DNA of 64,000 nt from CAG-791 sp045113775. GTDB lineage: Bacteria; Bacillota; Clostridia; Lachnospirales; Lachnospiraceae. Location of the stretch: the NCBI GenBank assembly GCA_045113775.1, contig JBGUJH010000067.1, forward strand, positions 135,033 through 199,032, written 5' to 3'. Under the pieces are notes generated by a model. It did no database searches. It worked only from the letters and a program-made list of their open reading frames with translations, and was not told where the DNA came from. The translations under genes and the position numbers were made by a program. Positions 9,986 through 19,216 of the stretch are shown piece by piece. Positions within the stretch are counted from its first letter, which is position 1. Every line of letters starts with the position of its first letter.

Positions 9986-10024
9986 AAAAAGCCTGAACTT
10001 ATGTTTCATACATAAGTTCAGGCT
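9986..10024 (-). terminator. Intrinsic terminator of tmRNA
   Basis: A 15-bp stem (arms 9990-10004 and 10010-10024) with a 5-base loop, followed on the minus strand by five T. It lies ten bases beyond the tmRNA 3' end. Confidence 0.88.
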
Positions 10025-10033
10025 GATTATTAG

Positions 10034-10398
10034 TGGACCTGGCGGTAATCGAAACCGCGTCCGAATCAAACTCGCAAAGCCTTCTACATGCTTATTCTGC
10101 TTTCATACCTTAGCAGCCAGCTGGCAGACGAACTGTTGCTGCTTGGTCTGGTAATAGTCTTAATCAGGCTTCTTAACAGCTTGGTTTACCTGATGCAAGT
10201 GCCTCTTTTTAAGCCATAAGAGTACGGCGCTTATATCCTATGACCTTTGCCGGAATAAATCCGGGGAGCCTATTACTTAGGCTGCCTGAAGTTCAACGTT
10301 ATTAGCGTTTATTTTTTTGGCTGTTTTTTGCGCAGGCTCAGCCGTCTGCGGCATGCTTCTCTTAACTACATCTAACCCGTCGAAACCCTTTCAGGCCC
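10034..10398 (-). ncRNA. ssrA: Transfer-messenger RNA (tmRNA)
   Basis: Rescues stalled ribosomes together with SmpB, whose gene is immediately upstream on the same strand. The 5' acceptor strand GGGCCTG (10398 downward) pairs with CAGGTCC at 10035-10041 (one G-T pair). The 5' domain has the conserved GGGTTTCGACGGG, and the 3' T-arm reads GCGGT, TTCGATT, ACCGC. The likely tag frame is AQKTAKKINANNVELQAA followed by TAA (about 10334-10278), beginning like the Bacillus tag but ending LQAA rather than ALAA. CCA is not encoded; CTA follows the discriminator A. Tag start assigned by eye. Confidence 0.93.
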
Positions 10399-10410
10399 GT
10401 GTTATTGTAT

Positions 10411-10439
10411 ATTATATATTCATTATATAATAATTTCAA
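10411..10439 (-). promoter_or_regulatory. Promoter of tmRNA
   Basis: Minus-strand -35 TTGAAA (10434-10439) and -10 TATAAT (10411-10416) with a 17-base AT-rich spacer, placing the start a few bases before the mature 5' end. Confidence 0.82.
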
Positions 10440-10474
10440 CTAAACCGTTGGTTTACATACTCAAGTTGGTTCAG

Positions 10475-10948
10475 CTAGATTCTGATCTGACTGTTCCGGA
10501 AATCCCTCTCCGTCTCGCGCTTCATGGCCTTCTTCTTGAGATCGTCCCTCTTGTCATAGAGTTTTTTGCCTCTGGCCAGGCCGATCTCTATTTTGACGCG
10601 GCCGTTTTTGAAGTAGACCTGCAGCGGCATCAGGGTGTAGCCCTTGGCCTGCACCTGTCCCGCCAGTTTCATGATCTCGCGCTTGTGCAGGAGGAGCCTC
10701 CTTCTTCTGAGGGGCTCACGGTTGAAGATATTGCCCTTCTCATAGGGGCTGATATTCATACCGTCCACAAAAGCTTCGCCGTGGTCGATCGTGACATAGG
10801 CTTCCTTGATGCTGCACTTGCCCTGACGGATGGATTTCACCTCTGTGCCGAACAGCTCGATCCCTGCCTCATATTTTTCTTCTATAAAATAATCATGGTA
10901 GGCTTTCTTGTTGTTTGCTACCAGTTTGATCGCATCCTTGCCGCTCAT
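10475..10948 (-). CDS. smpB: SsrA-binding protein SmpB
   Basis: Small RNA-binding protein that carries tmRNA to stalled ribosomes in trans-translation. The 157 residues are the normal length. Hallmarks: NKKAYHDYFIEEKYEAGIEL near the start, TEVKSIRQGKCSIKEAYV, MNISPYEKGN, and a basic C-terminal tail (KKKAMKRETERDF) that inserts into the mRNA channel. Its start overlaps the end of rnr by four bases, so the two are translationally coupled, and ssrA lies just downstream: an rnr-smpB-ssrA quality-control group. Confidence 0.97.
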   Translation of the reverse strand: MSGKDAIKLVANNKKAYHDYFIEEKYEAGIELFGTEVKSIRQGKCSIKEAYVTIDHGEAFVDGMNISPYEKGNIFNREPLRRRRLLLHKREIMKLAGQVQAKGYTLMPLQVYFKNGRVKIEIGLARGKKLYDKRDDLKKKAMKRETERDFRNSQIRI

Positions 10949-13233
10949 TTCCTTCCCTTTCTGCCTTTTCCCTTCTTGCTGCCGGTGTGCCTGCCGGCTC
11001 TGCCGGACAGCACCCTGCCTGTCCGGTCCATAAAAGGACTCTCTTTACGGGGTTTGCCGACTTTTTTCTTCCGGCCGCCATTTGTGTGATCCGAGGCCGC
11101 TGTTCTGTCAGGATGTCCGTGATCCCTCCTTGCAGCCGTATCTTCAAAGGGCATAAAATCTACTGTCCTTCGGGCAGGATCCGCTCCCGCAACCGTTATC
11201 TTCATTTTCTGTCCGAGCGTATAAGTCTTTCCCGTACGCTCCCCTACCAGTATATACTTTTTTTCATCATAATAATAGAAATCATCAGTTAAATCACTGA
11301 TCCGGATCATTCCCTCCACAGTATCGGGAAGCTCCACGTAGATTCCCCACGTTGTCACACCGGATATGATTCCATCATAAGTCTCGCCGATCTTCCCTTC
11401 CATGTACTGGGCTTTCTTGAGCTTGACCGTCTCTCTCTCCACTTCCGCTGCGCGCTGCTCCATAGCGGAACTTCTTGCTGCAGCTTCGGGGAGGCATCCG
11501 TTCAGCCGGTCGATCGTCTTCTCGTCCATCTCACCGCGAAGCCAGTATTTGAGGCTCCTGTGCACCAGAAGGTCGGGATACCTTCGAATCGGAGATGTGA
11601 AATGACAGTAATAGCTCAGTGCCAAGCCGAAATGACCTTCGCATCCTGTCGCGTACTGCGCCTTCTGCATGCTGCGCAGGACGATCCTGCAGAGCATAGC
11701 CTCCTCGGGCCTGCCCTTCATCTTCTCGAGAAGGTGCCGGATCTGAGAGGGATGCACATCGCTCTGTCCGGGTTTGAAATAATAGCCGAAGCCTCTGACA
11801 AGCTGTGCCAGTTCCTTCATCTTATCCGCAGCAGGGACACCGTGTACTCGGTAGACCGACGGGATTTCCAGATACACGCAGTGTCTGGCGACTGTCTCGT
11901 TGGCCAGCAGCATGAAATCCTCGATGAGGTCTGTGGCGTCCGTTCTCTCTCTGACAGAAATATCGACCGGTCTGCCCATCTCGTCCAATACGATCTTGGC
12001 TTCCGGGAAATCGAAGTCTATACTGCCTCTCTCTTCCCGCTTAGCGCGAAGCATCGCGGCCAGTTTCTTCATTTTCCTGAGCATTCCCGCGATCTTCCGC
12101 GTTCTGCCCTTGATCCCGCGATAGCCTTGCCAGCCCAAAGATTCAGCGATCTCGCTCTCGTCGCCCTCTTCGTATAGGCGCATCACACCATTGTAAGACA
12201 GACGCGCATCCACATGGATGATCGATTCAGCGATCTCATATTCCGTCACTTCCCCGCTCTCGTCAATGGTCATGAGGCAGCTCATCGCGAGCCTGTCCTC
12301 CCCTGCGTTGAGGGAGCAGATCCCGTTGGACAGCTTTCTGGGGAGCATGGGGATCACACGGTCCGCCGGATAGACACTGGTGCCTCTGGCGAGCGCCTCT
12401 TTGTCCAAAGCTGACCCTTCCCTGACATATTCCGCAACATCCGCAATGTGGACGCCGAGCTTCCACAGATTTCCTTCTTTGACCAGGGAAATGGCGTCAT
12501 CGATATCTTTGGTATCCTCCCCGTCTATCGTGACGGTAGGGAGTTCCCTCAGGTCTTTCCTGCCCTGCTTCTTTACTGCATCGCTGTCAGCATCAACATG
12601 GTCCGGCAGGCGCTCAGCCTCGTCCATCACTTCCTTCGGAAACTCAGTGGGTATCTCATAGCTCTTTATCAGAGAGAGTATGTCCACTCCGGGATCCGTA
12701 CTGTGTCCCAGGATCTCCGTTACCGATCCGACGGGATTAGCGCCGTTTCCGCTGTAGACCGAGATCTGCGCGACCACTTTGTGACCCTCCAGGGCTCCCG
12801 CTTTTCCATCTGCCAAAATATCGACTTCAAAAGGGATCTTCATATTGTCAGGGGTCACATATCCGGCGATGCTGAGCGAGACCATCCTTCCGACCGGCCT
12901 GCCATGGACCATGATCGGTTCCTTCAGATATGTCTTCTGGACGGGTCTCCTGAACGGATGAAATGTCCCGACGACATTTTTAATGCTGTGCTCGATGATC
13001 CTTGTCACTTCTGCTTCAGCTCTTCGCCCGCGGCCGTTATCTCCGTGTCCGCTCTCATCTATGCCGCCCCTGGTGATCCTGACTTCGACGATATCACCGT
13101 AAACAGCTCCGCCTGTGCACCCCTGCGGGATGAACAGGTCCAGGTCAAACCCCTCGACGGTGACAAAGCCGAATCCCCTGGCATTGCTGTCAAATTTTCC
13201 TGTATATATCTGTTCTTTCTTGTTCTTACTCAT
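10945..13233 (-). CDS. rnr: Ribonuclease R
   Basis: 3'-to-5' exoribonuclease that degrades structured RNA and, with SmpB/tmRNA, non-stop mRNA. The 762 residues contain N-terminal cold-shock-like domains (ARGFGFVTVEG), the RNB catalytic domain with the acidic cluster GEDTKDIDDAISL (about residue 255) and HIADVAEYVREGS, the YCHFTSPIRRYPDL block, and a C-terminal S1 domain (YDGIISGVTTWGIYVELPDTVEGM). A lysine/arginine-rich tail ends the protein. Overlaps smpB by four bases; secG lies upstream beyond a terminator. Confidence 0.96.
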   Translation of the reverse strand: MSKNKKEQIYTGKFDSNARGFGFVTVEGFDLDLFIPQGCTGGAVYGDIVEVRITRGGIDESGHGDNGRGRRAEAEVTRIIEHSIKNVVGTFHPFRRPVQKTYLKEPIMVHGRPVGRMVSLSIAGYVTPDNMKIPFEVDILADGKAGALEGHKVVAQISVYSGNGANPVGSVTEILGHSTDPGVDILSLIKSYEIPTEFPKEVMDEAERLPDHVDADSDAVKKQGRKDLRELPTVTIDGEDTKDIDDAISLVKEGNLWKLGVHIADVAEYVREGSALDKEALARGTSVYPADRVIPMLPRKLSNGICSLNAGEDRLAMSCLMTIDESGEVTEYEIAESIIHVDARLSYNGVMRLYEEGDESEIAESLGWQGYRGIKGRTRKIAGMLRKMKKLAAMLRAKREERGSIDFDFPEAKIVLDEMGRPVDISVRERTDATDLIEDFMLLANETVARHCVYLEIPSVYRVHGVPAADKMKELAQLVRGFGYYFKPGQSDVHPSQIRHLLEKMKGRPEEAMLCRIVLRSMQKAQYATGCEGHFGLALSYYCHFTSPIRRYPDLLVHRSLKYWLRGEMDEKTIDRLNGCLPEAAARSSAMEQRAAEVERETVKLKKAQYMEGKIGETYDGIISGVTTWGIYVELPDTVEGMIRISDLTDDFYYYDEKKYILVGERTGKTYTLGQKMKITVAGADPARRTVDFMPFEDTAARRDHGHPDRTAASDHTNGGRKKKVGKPRKESPFMDRTGRVLSGRAGRHTGSKKGKGRKGRK

Positions 13234-13271
13234 ATTCTCTTTCAGATTTCAAGGAGTCTTCCCCTTGAGAT

Positions 13272-13305
13272 AAAAAAACACTCCTGCACTTATCCGCAGG
13301 AGTGT
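13272..13305 (-). terminator. Intrinsic terminator after secG
   Basis: A 10-bp perfect stem (arms 13278-13287 and 13296-13305) with an 8-base loop and a run of T on the minus strand, between secG and rnr. It could attenuate read-through into rnr. Confidence 0.88.
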
Positions 13306-13351
13306 CAATGATCACAAACAGTTCAGCTGCCGGCCCGCTTTGCGCACAGGC

Positions 13352-13630
13352 TCAGAACAGCTGCATATTCAGAAGGATAGCCAGGATAAAGAACGCAATG
13401 ACCAGTCCCCTGGTGAACTTCTCAAGAAATCCTTCCATGGAACGTCCCTTGTTCTTTCCCCAATAAGTCTCAGCTGCGCCGCTGATCGCGCCCAGCCCCT
13501 GGGATCTTCCTTCCTGCATAAGGATGACTACTGTCATCACAATACTCACTGCTATAATTGCAATCGTCAAAATCCAGCGAATAACACTCATCTTCATTAC
13601 CACCTTGTTAGAAACGATTTCCAAAAACAA
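13352..13630 (-). CDS. secG: Preprotein translocase subunit SecG
   Basis: Small membrane subunit of the SecYEG channel. The frame has 92 residues; the second methionine at about residue 12 (MKMSVIRWILTIAIIAVSIVMTVV) could be the real start, giving ~80 residues, the family norm. Two membrane helices are separated by a glycine-rich loop (QEGRSQGLGAISGAAETYWGKNKGRS), the family signature. Stands alone between rnr and the penicillin-binding protein gene with its own terminator. Confidence 0.92.
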   Translation of the reverse strand: MFLEIVSNKVVMKMSVIRWILTIAIIAVSIVMTVVILMQEGRSQGLGAISGAAETYWGKNKGRSMEGFLEKFTRGLVIAFFILAILLNMQLF

Positions 13631-13720
13631 AATCTAAATACAGGCACACTCTTCCATGCGCCAAACATTGTTATATTATCACGTTCAAACAGCAAAATCA
13701 AGCAAACATTTAATAAATAT

Positions 13721-13745
13721 TAAGGCTCGCGAAGCTGTCCGCTGT
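13721..13745 (+). repeat. Partial copy of dispersed GGCTCGC element
   Basis: Begins TTAAGGCTCGC as in the fuller copies at 30681-30760 and 37503-37585, then diverges. Lies between genes. Confidence 0.45.
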
Positions 13746-13763
13746 CCGTCAGAAATCATGCTC

Positions 13764-15308
13764 TCAGTCAAAATACGCGTCAAAGATCTGTCCCGCTACA
13801 GGAACAGCGTAACTTGATCCCATTCCTTTGCCTTCGATCAGCACCGTCACACAGATCTCCGGGTCACTCGCGGGGGCAAATCCCGTGAACCAGGCGTGGG
13901 AGCTCTTGTTATTGTCAAACTCCGCGCTTCCGGTCTTGCCCGCCGCCTCGTAATCGCGACCGCTCAGTGAATTCGCTGTACCTTCTGTGACGACAGACCG
14001 CATGAACTTCACCAATTGCTGCGCCACTGCTTCCGGCATTAGGGAGCCGTACTGCTCACTGCCGTAGACCTTAAGTGTGCGTCCCTTCGCGTCATGCAGT
14101 TCATCCACAAGATGAGGCTTCATCAGGACGCCGCCGTTCGCGACCGCGCCGGTGATCATATTCAGATGAAGAGGGGTCATGGAAGTCGTTCCCTGTCCGA
14201 TCGACATCTGCATAATGCCCTCTGTCGAGAGCGTATCAGGCATATTGATGGAACTGCGGACATAGGGCAGGTCATAAGGGAGTTTGCTGTTAAACAAAAG
14301 GGACCGCAGTGTATCCGACATCGTGTCGCTGCTGATCATGTTCACGCCTATGTTGGCAAAAGAGGAATTGCAGGAGTACGCGAATGACTCTTCCAGGCTG
14401 ACTTTGCCGTGCACTTCATAGTCATAGCAGTGAATGGAATCCCCGCCCTGCTCGAAAATGCCGCCGCATTCAAAGCTGTAGTCATCTACAGCGTCCGGGT
14501 TTTCCTCGAGAAGGTCGATACAGTCAATGATCTTAAAAGTGGATCCAGGAGGGTAGAGTCCCTGCGTCACCCGGTTGAGGAGCGTTCCCGATTCATTGTC
14601 GGCAAGAAGTGCATCCCAGTTCTCCTCGATATAGTTCGGGTCATAGTCGGGTTTGGAGACCATGGCCAGGATCCGCCCTGTCTTGACCTCGGTCACAATG
14701 ACTGCTCCTTCATAGCTTCCCATGGCGTCATAACATGCCTTCTGCAGATCCGGATCCAATGTTGTGATCAGGTTATTGCCGGGATAGAGCTTGTCGACAG
14801 CGTTTTCCTTGTTGTCATACCGAACTTTCTCTGATAAGGGAAGGTTGGAATGAAGAAGCTCGTACTTGTAATACTCCTCCAGGCCGCTTCCGCCCAGCTG
14901 GGAATACCCGACCACATGGGCATACATGCTGCCGAAAGGATAACTTCGGATCTGCACAACGTTCCCGTTGTCATCCATGTCCGTCTGCGTGGAGGCAAGA
15001 AGTGTCTCCGAGTCCGAAGCATAGATGCTTCCGCGGCGGTTTCTCGCGGCAAGCAGCTCATCTCTGTGATTGTAGTCGTTGTCGAAGAGCTCGACCTTGT
15101 TTTCGATCGCCGTCTGCGTGAAATAGAAGCACATCCAGCCGAACAGCAGCGCGAACAGGACCGCGAAGAAGGTCATCTGCGACCTGGCGGTCTTTTTCTC
15201 TTTCTCGATTCTCTCCAGTGCCGGAACCGCAGCGTACATTCCCTGCGAAGGGTCGTGGACCTGTTCCTGCCCGGGAGGGAGATTGTTCTTTTTGCGAAAA
15301 ATAGTCAT
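13764..15308 (-). CDS. Class B penicillin-binding protein (transpeptidase)
   Basis: Membrane-anchored D,D-transpeptidase that cross-links peptidoglycan with its SEDS polymerase partner encoded just upstream. A single membrane helix lies near residues 44-66. The catalytic motifs are in order: STFK (serine 256, lysine 259), SCN (312-314) and KTGS (about 460). At 514 residues, with a short N-terminal dimerisation part, it resembles PbpA/PBPH-type proteins encoded next to RodA rather than the septal FtsI of a dcw cluster. The start follows the SEDS gene closely, so the two are one operon. Confidence 0.92.
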   Translation of the reverse strand: MTIFRKKNNLPPGQEQVHDPSQGMYAAVPALERIEKEKKTARSQMTFFAVLFALLFGWMCFYFTQTAIENKVELFDNDYNHRDELLAARNRRGSIYASDSETLLASTQTDMDDNGNVVQIRSYPFGSMYAHVVGYSQLGGSGLEEYYKYELLHSNLPLSEKVRYDNKENAVDKLYPGNNLITTLDPDLQKACYDAMGSYEGAVIVTEVKTGRILAMVSKPDYDPNYIEENWDALLADNESGTLLNRVTQGLYPPGSTFKIIDCIDLLEENPDAVDDYSFECGGIFEQGGDSIHCYDYEVHGKVSLEESFAYSCNSSFANIGVNMISSDTMSDTLRSLLFNSKLPYDLPYVRSSINMPDTLSTEGIMQMSIGQGTTSMTPLHLNMITGAVANGGVLMKPHLVDELHDAKGRTLKVYGSEQYGSLMPEAVAQQLVKFMRSVVTEGTANSLSGRDYEAAGKTGSAEFDNNKSSHAWFTGFAPASDPEICVTVLIEGKGMGSSYAVPVAGQIFDAYFD

Positions 15309-15335
15309 TGCTAAACTCTCTCCGAAATTCAGTCA

Positions 15336-16838
15336 TCAGACATCAAAATGGTCAATATTTTCCATGTCTTTGCGCGGGTCATAGATCGGGACTCCTTTGA
15401 AATCTTTGTAAAAGTCCTGATCCTTGTCCTCTCCGCTTCTGCCGGCATCGTACTGTCCCGTTGATACGGTCTCTGTCCGGGTCTGTGCACCCGGGATACC
15501 CCCGGCGTGTTCCGCCTCGTAGCGCTGCCTGAATCTCTCAAGCCGCTCCTCCTGCAGCATGAAGATAGCTCCTATAATGCCGAACATGATAAATGTAGCA
15601 AGCACGGAACTGCCTCCGCAACTGACCAGCGGCAGCGTTACACCGGTAAGAGGGATGAACTTGACTTCCCCACCGATCGTCAGAAAAGCCTGGAAAATGA
15701 AGGCGACCGCCGTGCCGAAAGTATACAGCCTGTAAAACTTGTTCGAATAGCTGCCCGCCAGCAGAAGAAAGTCCGTAAAAATATTGAGACACAGAAGGAT
15801 CAGGCAGATCCCGAATATGATCCCCATCTCCTCTATGATCGCGGCGAAGATAAAATCAGATTCCACAAACGGAATGCTCGAAGGCATCCCCTGCATCAGC
15901 CCGGCGCCGAACAGTCCTCCGAAACTGATGGCAAACAGAGCCTGCGTGATCTGGAAACCGCTGCCGTCAATGGAGCTCCAGGGATCAAGGAACACCTGCA
16001 CCCTCACTCTCACATGCGCGAACAGGAAATAACAGAGTATTGCCGTGATCACACCGAACAGGATCCCGCTGACCAGAATCTCCCACTTTCCTGTAGAAAG
16101 AAACAGGAGCACCAGATAGATCACGAAGAATATCAGGGCACTTCCCAGGTCCCTGGATACCACAAGGATCCCTACATGGACAAGAGCTGCCAATGTAAGG
16201 AAAATAAGATGCTGCGTGTTGTTCTCCTCACACAGGGCGCTTGCCATGAAAAGGAGGAACAATATTTTGACAAATTCACTTGGCTGAAAAGTCAGGCCCG
16301 CGATCGTAAAGGTGATCTTGGACCCGTTCGTGATCGCTCCCAGAAGCAGTACTCCCGCGAGCGCCGCGATTCCCATCACTCCATAGAAATACGTTCCCTT
16401 GCGGAGAGAATCGAACCGTTCTCTCAAAAGCGGGAACAGCAAAAGGAACAGCATGCCTCCGAGTGAGATCAGAAGCTGCTTCTGCGCCTTGCCGTGATTG
16501 ATCCTTGAGATCATCACAAGTCCGATACTGAGCATCATCAGGATGTTGTTGGCCATCAGCATGTTGGCGCTTTTATAAAGAGTCCTGTACAGAAGCGCCG
16601 TTCCTATCACGATCGCAAGCTGCAGAAGTCCGAAAACAAAAAGGTACTCATCTTCTGCAAGGATCGCCATGGTGAGATAAGCATTGATCGTGAATACTCC
16701 TATGCAGAGCCTCTGCAAGGTCTCACATGTGCGCCTTACGTCCTTTCCGGAAGGGAGTGCCACGTATGCGAGAAATGTATATAGCACCATCGATGCAGCG
16801 ATCAGATACTTGCTGTATGAGACTGCATATGCCTGCAT
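15336..16838 (-). CDS. FtsW/RodA/SpoVE family peptidoglycan polymerase
   Basis: Polytopic SEDS glycosyltransferase that polymerises lipid II. About ten to twelve hydrophobic segments are visible over 500 residues; family motifs include FQPSEFVKILFLLFMA, SRDLGSALIFFVIYLVLLF and the C-terminal TGVTLPLVSCGGSSVLATF. The cytoplasmic tail (from about residue 435) is longer than usual and charged. AAAAGGAGG precedes the start. Pairs with the downstream class B transpeptidase. Elongation versus division role cannot be decided from sequence. Confidence 0.94.
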   Translation of the reverse strand: MQAYAVSYSKYLIAASMVLYTFLAYVALPSGKDVRRTCETLQRLCIGVFTINAYLTMAILAEDEYLFVFGLLQLAIVIGTALLYRTLYKSANMLMANNILMMLSIGLVMISRINHGKAQKQLLISLGGMLFLLLFPLLRERFDSLRKGTYFYGVMGIAALAGVLLLGAITNGSKITFTIAGLTFQPSEFVKILFLLFMASALCEENNTQHLIFLTLAALVHVGILVVSRDLGSALIFFVIYLVLLFLSTGKWEILVSGILFGVITAILCYFLFAHVRVRVQVFLDPWSSIDGSGFQITQALFAISFGGLFGAGLMQGMPSSIPFVESDFIFAAIIEEMGIIFGICLILLCLNIFTDFLLLAGSYSNKFYRLYTFGTAVAFIFQAFLTIGGEVKFIPLTGVTLPLVSCGGSSVLATFIMFGIIGAIFMLQEERLERFRQRYEAEHAGGIPGAQTRTETVSTGQYDAGRSGEDKDQDFYKDFKGVPIYDPRKDMENIDHFDV

Positions 16839-16866
16839 TCATTCACCTCCTTTTTAATTTCTTTAA

Positions 16867-19092
16867 TCATAATGCGCTCTTGCGATAGTGTCCGGTGGTA
16901 TATTCCCGGAAAACCGCTGCAGATTCAGCGCTCGCGCCGCCCGAGAGATACCAGTTCAGGATCTCTTTGGTCTGCCCGGCGCTTTCCGTGGTAAAACTGC
17001 AGATCCATCCCGCCGCTCTCATGGCCGCAGGATCCGCCTTGCTGACAAAACTGTGCAGGGACAGAGGGAGGCTGTTGTAGATCACATTATAGCAGTGCCC
17101 GCACGCACAGCGCACCGGGAACTGCATTCCCTTTCGGTCCTTGACGCCCCAAAAGGCCTGCTCCCTGCGGGAGCACATTCCGGCAGTCTTTTTGACACAT
17201 CCCGCCGAGATCATCATCGGGATCCTCCCGTAGACACTCAGGAGCTGCCGTCCCTCCGCGCCTTTCATCAGCGGGAGCATATCTTTCGATGAGATCTCCC
17301 AGCCCAGGTTCAGATAGTCGCACCGGGCAAGGAGAAGGTCTCTTGCCGCTGTATTCCACTGATAGAGCGACCCGTCCGCTACGACGCGCCCTTTATACCC
17401 GATCTCTTCCAAAATATCGAGTTCCTCGGGATTTCTTGCCAGGACACCGGCAAATCCCATGCCGGCCAGTTTCCTGACTTTGTCTCTGCTGTCAGTCCTG
17501 CAGACATGCGGCAGGGCGATCAGGCAGGAGCTTCTCTCCTCTTCGGTGAGCGCCTCCATGATCTGCGGAGTTTCTTCTGCAATAATGTTCGATATTCCCA
17601 GGGACTGAGCAGCCCTGAGCTGCCCGGCTGTTGTGACCTGGGCCCAGATTTCCGGAGCCGCTCCCGAAGGACTCATTTGCACAGGTTCGGACTCGCGTTT
17701 TCTGCCGTCCGTCTGTTCGAAATCTTTTCTGCCGCCTCCGGCGCTCTCGAGGATCTTTTCTTCAAGCTCCGAGAGCGCCTCCCTGCGCAGCGCGTTGAGG
17801 GAAGCCACCGGCATAAAAACATCTCCGGTCACGTCAACTTCAAGTTTATCGAATTCAAACAGGGAATCTCCTGTCTTTCTGAGGCGCTTCTCGATCTCCC
17901 GTTCTTCCATAGGCCGCTTCTGCGCGTGCTGTACGACCTCTCCGACTGCTGTCGCAGTGACGGTTTCCCCGCTTCCCGACAGGTCCGGTGCGGTCACGGT
18001 GAGCCGGGCTTCCCTGCCCGGGACCAGGACAGCAGTACCGCTGATCATCCTCTTGGGAAGCCCCGAGAGATATTTCTCCTCGATCTGTGCCAGAAGGTCC
18101 TCGTCTGTTCCTGCATAGCCCGGCTTTCCGATCGTCAGGAGTTCTTTTCCGTTCCTTTTATAGTAATATCCCGTGCTCAGATCCGTTCTGAGATACAGGG
18201 ATCTTAACCGCCGCATATCCTCTGCCGCGATCTTCCAGGGCTTCTTTCTGCCCCCGGCGTCCCACACGGTGAAATAGTCGATATATTTTCTGTAGAGAGC
18301 AGTGACGCCCGCGGCGTAATGGGGGCTCTTCATCCTGCCCTCTATTTTGAAAGAATCGATCCCCGCGTCAATAAGGTCGGGCAGGATCTCGAGGACACAG
18401 AGGTCTCTCATGGAGATCGGGTACTGCTCTTTTCCTTTTCCCAAGCTGATCTCTTTCCCGTCTGCGTCCATGATCGCGTACGGGAGTCTGCATGTGCCCG
18501 CGCAGCGGCCGCGATTGCCGCTCCTTCCGCCCAGAAAGCTCGACATCAGGCATCTTCCCGAATAGGAATAGCACATCGCGCCGTGGATAAAGCTTTCGAT
18601 CTCGACGGGTTCCTCTCTTTTTATAGTCTTGATCTCTTCTAAGGAAAGCTCTCTCGCGGGCACCACCCTGTGCACGCCCAGCTTCTTCAGAAATCGTACA
18701 GATTCGGGTCCTGTGCAGGACAGCTGGGTCGAAGCGTGCAGTTCCAGGCCCGGGCATCTTTCATGGAGAACGCTCAAGACGCCCAGATCCTGCACGATCA
18801 CACCGTCCAGGCCCTCTTGGTAAAGAGATATAGCAAAATCCACCGTCTCTTCAAGCTCACTCTCCTTAGTCAGAACGTTGAGCGTCAGATACACTTTCTT
18901 TCCGAAAATATGCGCTTCCGAAATCGAGCGAATAATATCTTCCTGTGTGAAATTTTCCGCGTATGCCCTGGCGCCGAATTTTTCTCCGCCAAGGTAAACG
19001 GCATCCGCCCCCGCTGCCAGCGCGCCCAGAAACGCTTTTCTGCTGCCTGCCGGCGCGAGCAGTTCAGGAAGCCTGTTCCTTCCGCTCTTCAT
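16867..19092 (-). CDS. U32 family peptidase / collagenase-like protein
   Basis: The family includes enzymes for 23S rRNA and tRNA hydroxylation (RlhA, TrhP) and proteins annotated as collagenases. The 741 residues start with LPELLAPAGSRKAFLGALAAGADAVYLGG and contain the cysteine-rich signature GAMCYSYSGRCLMSS plus RCAGTCRLPY, a likely iron-sulfur or metal site. A DUF3656-like region follows and a further cysteine set is at the C-terminus (MCSRREQAF, RCACGHCYN). By similarity to the RlhA branch an rRNA-hydroxylation role is possible, not proven. Lies between the SEDS gene and zapA on the same strand. Confidence 0.88.
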   Translation of the reverse strand: MKSGRNRLPELLAPAGSRKAFLGALAAGADAVYLGGEKFGARAYAENFTQEDIIRSISEAHIFGKKVYLTLNVLTKESELEETVDFAISLYQEGLDGVIVQDLGVLSVLHERCPGLELHASTQLSCTGPESVRFLKKLGVHRVVPARELSLEEIKTIKREEPVEIESFIHGAMCYSYSGRCLMSSFLGGRSGNRGRCAGTCRLPYAIMDADGKEISLGKGKEQYPISMRDLCVLEILPDLIDAGIDSFKIEGRMKSPHYAAGVTALYRKYIDYFTVWDAGGRKKPWKIAAEDMRRLRSLYLRTDLSTGYYYKRNGKELLTIGKPGYAGTDEDLLAQIEEKYLSGLPKRMISGTAVLVPGREARLTVTAPDLSGSGETVTATAVGEVVQHAQKRPMEEREIEKRLRKTGDSLFEFDKLEVDVTGDVFMPVASLNALRREALSELEEKILESAGGGRKDFEQTDGRKRESEPVQMSPSGAAPEIWAQVTTAGQLRAAQSLGISNIIAEETPQIMEALTEEERSSCLIALPHVCRTDSRDKVRKLAGMGFAGVLARNPEELDILEEIGYKGRVVADGSLYQWNTAARDLLLARCDYLNLGWEISSKDMLPLMKGAEGRQLLSVYGRIPMMISAGCVKKTAGMCSRREQAFWGVKDRKGMQFPVRCACGHCYNVIYNSLPLSLHSFVSKADPAAMRAAGWICSFTTESAGQTKEILNWYLSGGASAESAAVFREYTTGHYRKSAL

Positions 19093-19110
19093 GTAGACTT
19101 CTCCTTTAGT

Positions 19111-19146
19111 TAAGGCCCGCAGAGCGAGCCGCTGCGCCGCGTGCAG
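19111..19146 (+). repeat. Partial copy of dispersed GGCTCGC element
   Basis: TTAAGGCCCGCAGAGCGAGCC forms a short hairpin and is followed by GCTGCGCCGCGTGC, matching the first half of the fuller copies near 30.7 and 37.5 kb. Upstream of the U32 gene. Confidence 0.6.
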
Positions 19147-19216
19147 GCATTCCCCTGTGTTATAGACGAAAAAACACGCAGCACATTACAATGAACACGT
19201 AAATGGCGAGAGCAGC

